Part shown: piece by piece, positions 8,176-14,634 of the stretch
Layout: every line of letters starts with the position of its first letter
How positions within the stretch are numbered: position 1 is the stretch's first letter
Assembly: GCA_016839865.1 (NCBI GenBank)
Contig: JAEOTN010000262.1
Coordinates: forward strand, 1-19,682
Length of the DNA stretch: 19,682 bases
Direction of reading: 5' to 3'
Origin: Promethearchaeota archaeon
Lineage (GTDB): Archaea > Asgardarchaeota > Lokiarchaeia > Sigynarchaeales > MK-D1
The notes under the pieces: generated by a model
What the model was told of the DNA's origin: nothing
Database searches by the model: none
Seen by the model: the letters and a program-made list of their open reading frames with translations, nothing else
Made by a program: the position numbers and the translations under genes

Positions 8176-9135
8176 ATGGAAAAACAACTAAATGAGCTAA
8201 TCAAGAATTTCATTGACGCAATTGAAAATGTGGATATGATTGCTCTTATTGATCACGATGGATTAGTTCTGATGTCCATGCTGAAGGAAGCTGACGATGA
8301 TATATTGGGTGCAATTACAGCAGCTTTTGATATTTTTATTGAACGTATGAAGAGAGAATTCAAAGGCTCAGAATTTATCAATATGATGTCATTGGGTGAA
8401 CGGAAATTCTTCTTTGCTAGCGTCGGAGAAAATGCAATTCTGTCAGTAGTAGCAAATGAAAAAGCGATCGAAAGTGAGATCCGAGTATATAGCGAACTAG
8501 CGTTATCCAGAGTAACGCGCATCCTTGCAGGAGAGGAGGGAGTTTCTGTTGAAATCCCAGGTATCATTAAAATAATGAGCAAAATGAAGGTATTTTCAAG
8601 ATTTCGTGAGGGGAAATTGCCCAAAGGAACATTCACTATCAAAGTAATTCTTTGTGGGGATTATCGGGTAGGAAAAACTTCTCTCATTCGACGATTTGTT
8701 AATGATTCTTTCCAACAAAGCTACGTTGCTACTATTGGTGTAGATATATCTAGACGAGAAATGCGTTTCGATGAGAACTGTACAATTAATTTTCTAATAT
8801 GGGATATTGGAGGGCAATTACACCAGATGACACCTTATCGCAAGCGATTTTACAATGGAGCACATGCTGCATTTTTAATATTTGATAAAACACGCAGAGA
8901 GAGTTTCGTTAATATTCAAAAATGGATAGATGATATCGATAAGAAAAATCCTCAAGGCATTCCAAAAATCTTAATTGGTAATAAGAGCGATTTATCGTTC
9001 GATATTGAGGTTACAGATGAGGAAATTAAAGACTTCACAAAAGAACTAGGAGTTGAGTTCATTGAAACCTCCGCAAAAACAGGAGAAAATGTTGATCTCG
9101 CTTTCAAATATATCGCTTTACAATCAATTTCTTAG
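8176..9135 (+). CDS. roadblock/LC7 domain fused to a Ras/Rab-like small GTPase
   Basis: This two-domain protein of 319 residues begins at the ATG at 8176 (MEKQLNELIKNFIDAI). An in-frame ATG at 8095 would add 27 residues that look unlike a domain. Residues 1-120 are a roadblock/LC7 domain: a helix, then MIALIDHDGLVLMS, a central helix, and strands with KFFFASVGENAILSVVANEKA. Residues about 155-319 are a complete small GTPase: P-loop GDYRVGKTS (161-169), switch I Thr186 (TIGVDI), WDIGGQ (209-214, catalytic Gln kept), NKSD (269-272) and ETSAK (297-301). There is no C-terminal cysteine, so no prenylation is expected. In bacteria the roadblock protein MglB acts on the GTPase MglA in trans. Here both are in one chain, an arrangement known from Asgard archaea. 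Likely a cytoplasmic switch protein; its partners are unknown. Confidence 0.93.
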   Translation: MEKQLNELIKNFIDAIENVDMIALIDHDGLVLMSMLKEADDDILGAITAAFDIFIERMKREFKGSEFINMMSLGERKFFFASVGENAILSVVANEKAIESEIRVYSELALSRVTRILAGEEGVSVEIPGIIKIMSKMKVFSRFREGKLPKGTFTIKVILCGDYRVGKTSLIRRFVNDSFQQSYVATIGVDISRREMRFDENCTINFLIWDIGGQLHQMTPYRKRFYNGAHAAFLIFDKTRRESFVNIQKWIDDIDKKNPQGIPKILIGNKSDLSFDIEVTDEEIKDFTKELGVEFIETSAKTGENVDLAFKYIALQSIS

Positions 9136-9563
9136 TCTTCTTCGTCACGAAATGCTTCAACTATCTCTTTGATTGCATTTTTAATTTTTTCACTAGATTC
9201 ATGTAATAAGGATTCGATTAGAACTGATTTATCCATAGGTGATATCTCAGTGAAGTAGCTCATCAGTTTTTCTAAGTATATTTTTCGTTCAGTTATTGAT
9301 TCAGGAATATGGGTTAAAATCTTCTTAATAAGTTGTTTAGTATCTTGAGGTTCTTCAATATCTGAAGATTCTACTTCACCCTTCCTCGATTTTTCCCTAC
9401 TGATGAAACTATATTGCTGTAGCCTTTCGTAATAATCTTGGGTGATCATGCTGGATCTTGAAGGAATATTTTCATCTGTGAGAATTTTAAGAAGATACAA
9501 CACCTCGGATTCTATCTTCTTAATGTGACCTTCAATTTTTTCTAATTTAAAATCATCTTGCAT
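9132..9563 (-). CDS. hypothetical coiled-coil protein, 143 aa
   Basis: The family is not recognised. The protein is acidic, fully helical in appearance, and has no membrane segment. The N-terminal region has heptad-like spacing (DDFKLEKIEGHIKKIESEVL), consistent with a coiled coil. A polar linker follows (about 40-75), then a helical C-terminal half (LIKKILTHIPESITERKIYL; ESLLHESSEKIKNAIKEIVE) ending FRDEED. The upstream start at 9584 would be a TTG, so the ATG at 9563 is chosen. Its 3' end overlaps the end of the convergent GTPase gene by 4 bp. It sits between the GTPase and the divergent TBP, but the sequence does not show whether it works with either. Confidence 0.6.
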   Translation of the reverse strand: MQDDFKLEKIEGHIKKIESEVLYLLKILTDENIPSRSSMITQDYYERLQQYSFISREKSRKGEVESSDIEEPQDTKQLIKKILTHIPESITERKIYLEKLMSYFTEISPMDKSVLIESLLHESSEKIKNAIKEIVEAFRDEED

Positions 9564-9653
9564 TGATACAGTACTGAAACTCAATGAATAAATGCCTTTT
9601 GTGTTTGATTGAGGATGATGAAAATAAAACAGATAGATAAAAAGAGATAAGAT

Positions 9654-10253
9654 TTAGTAAACTAATTCAAAATCGTAGATCTGTTGAATTAAGTTTTTCA
9701 AAGAATTCTCAAGATGCTCAACAGAGCGAATACCTAAACAGATAATTTTTGAATTTGAGAATAGTAAAAAGGCTCCACCTTCTTCTAAGTCACGAATTAT
9801 TGCGGCTGGAAATTGCTCAGGTTCATAAATACAATTCATCAACGTGAGACATGCCATTTCTAAATTGATTCGTTTGTTTAAGTTTGTCATAGCAACAAAA
9901 TTTTGAATAGAAATATCGAACTCAGAATAGCGAATCTTTGCTTTATTAAGGACACGTTCAATTTTCTTCTTGATTTGGGGGATTTGATCTTCACGCTTTA
10001 GACCTGTGATAATCATTTTACCATTCTTGAAAATAATCACCGAAACATCTTCAATTTTGAATAATACACAAGGGAATCTATTGAGAGATCGAACTTCAGT
10101 GACAGCTTCAATTTTTGTAAAATCAATATCTTCTTCAGTTTTTAATGTAAGAATTCCCAATGCTACGATATTAGTAATTCTATATGTGAATTCAATATCT
10201 TGGGATAGTGAATCTTCAACATAAAGTGTAGTATAATCGGAATATTGTTCCAT
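9654..10253 (-). CDS. divergent TATA-binding protein (TBP) paralogue
   Basis: This 199-residue protein has two TBP half-repeats, about 24-107 and 112-195. TBP bends promoter DNA and recruits TFB and RNA polymerase. Repeat 1 has YRITNIVALGILTL, a RFP block and FKNGKMIITG. Repeat 2 has ISIQNFVAMTNL, YEPEQFPAAI and FSNSKIICLG. The DNA-contacting Asn28 and Asn118 are kept, and so are all four intercalating phenylalanines (F60, F75, F148, F165). The spacing of the second pair matches eukaryotic TBP (17), but the first pair is 15 apart, so the first stirrup loop is two residues shorter. The usual GAK after the repeats is replaced by GLK and GIR. It is therefore probably a DNA-binding but specialised paralogue rather than the main TBP. 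A near-palindrome lies just upstream. It could instead have lost TFB contact; that cannot be judged here. Confidence 0.85.
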   Translation of the reverse strand: MEQYSDYTTLYVEDSLSQDIEFTYRITNIVALGILTLKTEEDIDFTKIEAVTEVRSLNRFPCVLFKIEDVSVIIFKNGKMIITGLKREDQIPQIKKKIERVLNKAKIRYSEFDISIQNFVAMTNLNKRINLEMACLTLMNCIYEPEQFPAAIIRDLEEGGAFLLFSNSKIICLGIRSVEHLENSLKNLIQQIYDFELVY

Positions 10254-10280
10254 AATGTTACCCTTCAGTTTGTTTGGATT

Positions 10281-10296
10281 TACGTGATATTACGTA
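10281..10296 (-). promoter_or_regulatory. 16-bp near-palindrome upstream of the divergent TBP gene
   Basis: TACGTGATATTACGTA has TACGT/ACGTA arms around ATAT. It lies 28-43 bp upstream of the TBP start codon, where the TATA box of a short-leader promoter would be. It may be an operator or a TBP/TFB site of the gene itself (inference). Confidence 0.35.
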
Positions 10297-10491
10297 GATA
10301 TTCTTTTTGTCGGATTTTTGACTCATAATGTTTGGTTTTAGAGTCTTTGTTAGAATAATTACAATGATTCTTATAACACATTTTTAAACCCCTACGATCT
10401 CATTTTTTTCATTTAGAGTAGGGGGGATTTCATGAGGTCTTTTAAACACCAATAATTTTGGCACTTTATTTTTGATTATATTATCTGGATA

Positions 10492-10850
10492 TTACATTTC
10501 GTCGTCTAGTGTTAGTCTTATGTCGACTTTTGCCGAATAAAGTCGTTCGCTGGAATGCCCATCATAGATACGAAAAATCGTCGAATCGGTGAAATCAAGC
10601 CAATTTTTTAATTCTGTAATATGATCTCGACTATTTAAATGCACCTATAATACAGAAATCATCGTGTTAACATGATATTATCTTTTGGAAATAGGAGAAT
10701 GTAAATGGATCGACAAAAGAGAGAGGACTGCCAAAACCAATTGTGGATCAATATTTTCGGTCTTCAGCTAAAGTGGAAATAAAAATGTCATTCAGCAAGT
10801 AATCAAAGAAAGAACATTTTTGTCCTCCTAATCCCTTAAATATCCGTTCC
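10492..10850 (-). pseudogene. possible decayed gene, minus strand
   Basis: Three protein-like segments lie head to tail on the minus strand, interrupted by stops. The most upstream, without a start codon, reads CSFFDYLLNDIFISTLAEDR. In the same frame, after a TGA, comes STIGFGSPLSFVDPFTFSYF. A third, shifted segment of 50 codons begins at a GTG (10642-10644) and reads HLNSRDHITELKNWLDFTDS, ending LTLDDEM. The order and spacing look like the N-terminal part of a worn-down transposase, but I cannot identify a family. The 50-codon part (10492-10644) could also be an intact small gene. Chance open frames are a real alternative in AT-rich DNA. Confidence 0.3.
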
Positions 10851-10929
10851 TAATTATCTACATCAACGATATGTGATCCCCCCTCATTCATGTATCGTCG
10901 TTCAAAAAATGAACTTCTTTTCTTTTTTT
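10631..10929 (+). ncRNA. candidate short plus-strand transcript with a 25-aa ORF
   Basis: A TATA-like CTATTTAAAT (10631-10640) is followed about 60 bp later by ATAGGAGAATGTAAATGG. Here GGAG lies 8 bp before the ATG of a 25-codon frame (10705-10782, MDRQKREDCQNQLWINIF and onwards). The unit ends with a 5-bp hairpin (GTTCA/TGAAC, 10900-10914) directly followed by a T-rich run, the form of a terminator. Promoter, ribosome-binding site and terminator are in coherent order, but the peptide is too short to judge and overlaps the possible decayed gene on the other strand. Confidence 0.25.
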
Positions 10930-10936
10930 GTCACAA

Positions 10937-10971
10937 AGAGGACACGGCAACCACCAACAGCTGTGTCCTCT
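10937..10971 (+). repeat. strong hairpin: 12-bp stem, 11-nt loop
   Basis: AGAGGACACGGC (10937-10948) pairs with GCTGTGTCCTCT (10960-10971), with a single G-U pair and loop AACCACCAACA. It lies 65 bp upstream of the MFS gene and 8 bp after a T-rich tract. It is the most stable local structure seen in the window. It could be a regulatory leader structure or the end of a small RNA. Confidence 0.55.
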
Positions 10972-10994
10972 ACCCCTTAATTTGAATTTTCGAA

Positions 10995-11039
10995 ATGGTG
11001 ATCTTAATAGAGAATGATTTATTAATTCCACGAGAATGA
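10995..11039 (+). CDS. candidate upstream ORF of the MFS gene, 14 aa
   Basis: ATG at 10995 opens the frame MVILIENDLLIPRE. Its TGA stop overlaps the start codon of the transporter as ATGA (11036-11039). Overlaps of this kind are used for translational coupling. It has no clear ribosome-binding site of its own and may be chance. Confidence 0.2.
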   Translation: MVILIENDLLIPRE

Positions 11040-12364
11040 CACCAAAGAGAGTTTTTCGAAATCCTATCTGGGGACTAGGTTCGTTCCAAGCACTTGCAAT
11101 GTTCAGAAGGGGGCTTTTTTATACGTTCCTTTCGATTTATATGAGAAATTTTCTTGGATTGAGTGTAACAATGACCACTTTATATGCGACTATCCCCATG
11201 ATTCTTAGTGTTGTAGGACAGAACCTAATCTGGGGGCCACTATCAGATAAAATTCAAAGACGAAGAACTTTAATTATCATTGGAGAAGTCGTCGCTGGTA
11301 TATTGTTAACTGTTGTTTGGTTTTTGCATACTCTACCAACTTCTCAAAAAATCTCCGGTTATATTGTAATTGCTGGACTGACTTTTATTGAATTGTTTTG
11401 GTCAATGAGCAACATAGGATGGTCAGCTCTGATTAGCGATTTATATCCGTCTAAGAAGCGTTCTAAACTTATGGGGTGGCTTAACTCTATCGGAGGAATT
11501 GGTCGAATTATTGGAGCAACAGCAGGTGGATTATTGTATGATCTGAATGGACAACAATATGAAGGATGGGGATTTGAGAAAGGTGCCTTGTTTATGGTAG
11601 CATCCGGAATAATGCTGTTATCAACTATTCCTATGATATTTACTCCTGAAGGGGGGAAAAAGAGTAATTTAAATAATGACGGACTGGAACAAGAACCTGA
11701 CTTGGAAGATAATCCTGTTCTGACCTTGGATAAAAAAATTGTAAGAAAAGTATATTTTGTATTCTTGTTTTCTATGATTTTCATAAATTTCGGTCGTAAC
11801 TCAATCGCTACGATACAATCTCAATATTTAACACTATCATCCGGATTTTCTGTAGATCCTTTGACTTTAAGTTATATAGCGAATGCTAGGTCCATTGCTG
11901 TAATAATTTTTGGTTTAATTACAGGATGGATCTGCAAAAAGATGGGGGAAGATAATGCTTTAGTTATAGGTGCACTTGTCGGTGTAGGATCACTAGTAGT
12001 TTACAGCTTGCCTATTGGGCTATATTCAATATATGCTGCCAATATTGGTTTAGGAATTTCTGAATTAGTTATATACGCTGCGTCATATACATATGCTTCA
12101 AAATTGATCCCGTTTGAGAAACGTGCACGCCTATTTGCACTTTATAATGCAACTTTCTTTTTATCATGGGGATTATCCGGTACTATAATCATTGGTCCTA
12201 TTGTAGATTTATTACTCAATAGGGGTTATGCAGAAGTGTTTGCATATCGTATGAGTTTCGTACTCGCAGCAGGGATAACTTTTATCGGATTAAGTATATT
12301 TTTTGCGTTAGTTATGTATACTCGAAAAAGGAAAATCAGAAAAGAAATTATTGAATTGTTTTAA
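11036..12364 (+). CDS. MFS-family transporter, about 12 membrane helices
   Basis: This is a major facilitator superfamily membrane carrier of 442 residues, typical length, with two halves of six hydrophobic helices. The loop between helices 2 and 3 has the MFS motif-A-like GPLSDKIQRRR (67-77). The helix 4-5 region carries SDLYPSKKRSKLMGWLNSIG, resembling motif B/C of drug/sugar efflux-type carriers. A long acidic central loop (about 205-235, LEQEPDLEDNP) separates the halves. A second cytoplasmic basic segment is TRKRKIRKEIIELF at the C-terminus. The substrate cannot be read from the sequence. The glycosidase encoded head-on against it ends 1 bp away, which hints at carbohydrate but is weak. 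The leader contains a hairpin and a possible upstream ORF. Confidence 0.85.
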   Translation: MTPKRVFRNPIWGLGSFQALAMFRRGLFYTFLSIYMRNFLGLSVTMTTLYATIPMILSVVGQNLIWGPLSDKIQRRRTLIIIGEVVAGILLTVVWFLHTLPTSQKISGYIVIAGLTFIELFWSMSNIGWSALISDLYPSKKRSKLMGWLNSIGGIGRIIGATAGGLLYDLNGQQYEGWGFEKGALFMVASGIMLLSTIPMIFTPEGGKKSNLNNDGLEQEPDLEDNPVLTLDKKIVRKVYFVFLFSMIFINFGRNSIATIQSQYLTLSSGFSVDPLTLSYIANARSIAVIIFGLITGWICKKMGEDNALVIGALVGVGSLVVYSLPIGLYSIYAANIGLGISELVIYAASYTYASKLIPFEKRARLFALYNATFFLSWGLSGTIIIGPIVDLLLNRGYAEVFAYRMSFVLAAGITFIGLSIFFALVMYTRKRKIRKEIIELF

Positions 12365-12365
12365 A

Positions 12366-14165
12366 TCACTTTTTCTTTACCAGCACTTCATGATTCATAC
12401 CCTGATAAATCTCAGATGCTTTAACCGACTTCACGTCACTAAAGGATGTTACTTCAACAACAACTTTTTGGGATTTTTTGCTTAGTATATATACGATTTT
12501 ATCAAAATAGGGTAATTCTACCGCAATTTTCGTTCCTATCAGAATTTCCGGAAGATGTGGCTCTAATATTAACTCATTCTTATAGAAATGTATTCCAAAA
12601 ACATCTTCAATTAGCATTGTGTTTGCCAACCCAGTCCAACCTACAAAATTTTTAACAGGTTTTCCTCCTAGTGTTATCTGTTTATACAAGTTTCCCTTCT
12701 TTCTAGTTAGATCTTCCAAAGTAAATCCATCTGGATCATAAAACTCGTATAAGGATCCTTCATTTCGATATGTTTGAGCTATTCCGTTCACTAATTTAAA
12801 AGCCAAATCTCCTGCTAATTGATTCTCTCCATACTTCTGTAAACATTTTATTCCCATATAAGCTGTATTTATCCATACCGGCCCTCTCCACATATCTTTG
12901 ATGAAATCTGGATAATTACGAGTGACGGTAGGGAACGGAATTAGAGTATTGAAGATAAACTCATCTTTTATATGCCCAATTATTTTGTTTACCTGTTCTG
13001 CTTCTGGAATATTAGCGATCATAGGGAAAATTGAAGCGATTGTTGGAATTTTGGTAAGTTCTTTTTTCTGATAATCATAATCGTAATACAAACCAGTTTT
13101 CTCATCCCAGAGGTATTTATTAATAAGATGCTTGAGTTCTTCCCGTCGTTTAATATAATATTTCTGATCTTCAATGAATTCGAGTTTCTCAGCGATTTTA
13201 GCAAGACAATCATTCTGTAGAACCATCCAAGTATTAAAATCAACTGCCCATATATGGTCGATATTGTACTTGGTTTTCTCGGCTCGATCGGTGAAACGAG
13301 GACTATTATCGATACCGGATTCGTATGAATGTTTCCAAACAAATAATCCATTTTTCCGTCGATGCTCATATAAAAATCGGTGAAAACGTGATAATCGTGG
13401 GTACAATTTTTCTAGTAGCACGTAATCGTCGTCCATTACAGCCGATTCCAATAATGCCCAAGATAATAGAGGTGGATTCGTTATTTCATAATACGGTCTT
13501 TTGCCAAAAGCAATCATTTGTGGAGCTTGTCCTTCATCTGATTGTAATTCTAAGAATGGACGTAATATCTCACGAGCAATTTTTGGATCCCAAATTCTCC
13601 AGATTCCGCTAATGAACGCGCTATCCCAGAGGTATGGATGTCCATAAGGACCTCCAGGGATTGCAAATACGGTCTTAATTTTACCAAATGGATGAATAAG
13701 GTTCGCATCCAACAGATCATAAATCTTATCGAAAGTTTTCACAATTATCTCAGTGTTCTCTTGGTCCTCTCCATTCATGATAAGAACTTTCGGACGAGCT
13801 GCAGGTAAGGGAAAATTTACTGGTGTATCAATTTTTCTTGATCCGATAACAGAAACATATCCTACACCAACAACAATAAATAATTCAACGAAAAAGAGCA
13901 GAGTACGGTTTCCTATATTTGCTGGAATCCATGTGTATATATTGAGATACACATACGAGGTGATTATCAAACAGAAACAAGCAAGAAAAGCAAGAAATGG
14001 GATGTAACCAAATAATCGGATTAACGTGAATCCTCTGGACTCTTTCAGTTTTGCCATAATTTGGTTCCTAAAATGCAATCGAGTTCTATTAAACATAAAA
14101 TAAGCTATTCCAATCAAAATTCCAAGAATTATGCTCAATAGTATGATTAAGCCCAGATTATCCAT
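12366..14165 (-). CDS. membrane-anchored GH63-like glycoside hydrolase ((alpha/alpha)6 barrel)
   Basis: This is a glycosidase with a membrane-bound N-terminus. Starting at the ATG at 14163-14165 (an upstream GTG at 14186 is less likely) gives 599 residues. Residues 1-110 contain about three hydrophobic segments (near 3-23, 53-73 and 89-108); the catalytic part follows. Landmarks are GHPYLWDSAFISG (about 175-187, with the putative acid Asp in WDSAF), ESGIDNSPRF, WRGPVWINTAYM (about 426-437), LYEFYDPDGF with the putative base Glu, and FVGWTGLANTML. This matches the GH63/trehalase-like barrel used by alpha-glucosidases and glucosyl- or mannosylglycerate hydrolases. The substrate is unknown. Three membrane segments before the barrel would place it outside only if the N-terminus is inside, so the topology needs testing. 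Convergent with the MFS gene. Confidence 0.8.
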   Translation of the reverse strand: MDNLGLIILLSIILGILIGIAYFMFNRTRLHFRNQIMAKLKESRGFTLIRLFGYIPFLAFLACFCLIITSYVYLNIYTWIPANIGNRTLLFFVELFIVVGVGYVSVIGSRKIDTPVNFPLPAARPKVLIMNGEDQENTEIIVKTFDKIYDLLDANLIHPFGKIKTVFAIPGGPYGHPYLWDSAFISGIWRIWDPKIAREILRPFLELQSDEGQAPQMIAFGKRPYYEITNPPLLSWALLESAVMDDDYVLLEKLYPRLSRFHRFLYEHRRKNGLFVWKHSYESGIDNSPRFTDRAEKTKYNIDHIWAVDFNTWMVLQNDCLAKIAEKLEFIEDQKYYIKRREELKHLINKYLWDEKTGLYYDYDYQKKELTKIPTIASIFPMIANIPEAEQVNKIIGHIKDEFIFNTLIPFPTVTRNYPDFIKDMWRGPVWINTAYMGIKCLQKYGENQLAGDLAFKLVNGIAQTYRNEGSLYEFYDPDGFTLEDLTRKKGNLYKQITLGGKPVKNFVGWTGLANTMLIEDVFGIHFYKNELILEPHLPEILIGTKIAVELPYFDKIVYILSKKSQKVVVEVTSFSDVKSVKASEIYQGMNHEVLVKKK

Positions 14166-14254
14166 GAAAGAGCAATAATAACACACAAAAAAAAATGTTA
14201 GGATATGATAGCAATGTCGTTAGATTTAATGGGAACAATTTGAACATAATAAGT

Positions 14255-14626
14255 ATGTTCTTATTCAAAAAACGAATCAAAGATATATTTGAACCATTTA
14301 AAGGAGTCCCAATGGTAAAATTCGCACAAAATGTGAACTTTTTTGGTCAAGAATCAAAAGGACTTGGGCAAGTCCGAGGTAACGGCAGTCTAATATTGAC
14401 AGATACGGAATTATACTTTGAAATGTGGACTCCTAAACGTTCTCTACGAATTCATCGACATATGATAAAAAAAGTGGAAAATCCTCCACCAAAATGGCAT
14501 CTCAAAAAAACAAAGAACCGACTATTACTGAAAGTGCATTTTACAAATGATCAAGGTCAAGATGATTCGGCTGCTTGGATTGTACCAGAATTGGATCAAT
14601 GGATACAACTTCTTAGTGGATTATGA
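14255..14626 (+). CDS. small protein with a PH/GRAM-like beta-barrel pattern, 123 aa
   Basis: The core reads VNFFGQESKGLGQVRGNGSL, then TDTELYFEMWTPKRSLRI, a charged turn and RLLLKVHFT, ending WIVPELDQWIQLLSG. Seven short strands followed by a C-terminal helix is the PH-like layout. The block FFGxES.G.GQVRGNG, a strand of L.FEMW, and the ending D.AAW recall small uncharacterised bacterial proteins, but I cannot name the family with certainty. The start is unclear. ATGs at 14195, 14255 and 14312 are all in frame. The last follows an AAAGGAG Shine-Dalgarno sequence, but the residues before it look protein-like. It is divergent from the glycosidase gene and converges with the acyl-CoA synthetase gene with an 8-bp gap. 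Confidence 0.55.
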   Translation: MFLFKKRIKDIFEPFKGVPMVKFAQNVNFFGQESKGLGQVRGNGSLILTDTELYFEMWTPKRSLRIHRHMIKKVENPPPKWHLKKTKNRLLLKVHFTNDQGQDDSAAWIVPELDQWIQLLSGL

Positions 14627-14634
14627 ATTTATTT

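Larger units (their letters stand above)
10254..11035. other. 782-bp intergenic region with several inverted repeats, no confident gene
   Basis: This is the longest gene-poor stretch. It contains: the TBP upstream palindrome (10281-10296); an inverted repeat CCCCTAC/GTAGGGG separated by 22 nt (10389-10424); a 7-bp stem CGACTTT/AAAGTCG with an 8-nt loop (10524-10545); a TATA-like CTATTTAAAT (10631-10640); a small hairpin followed by a T-rich tract (10900-10929); and a strong 12-bp stem (10937-10971). Short open frames are described separately. No tRNA or rRNA signature was recognised. Confidence 0.6.

Noticed and set aside
8253..8642. 129-codon minus-strand frame in the roadblock domain region
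   Set aside because: It lies opposite a well supported plus-strand gene and shows no domain.
9654..10253. TBP-like gene read as a longin or roadblock protein
   Set aside because: The two repeats with paired phenylalanines and ITN/IQN strands match TBP specifically.
13019..13612. Several open frames on both strands inside the glycosidase gene
   Set aside because: They overlap the GH63-like coding frame, whose motifs are continuous; these are chance frames.
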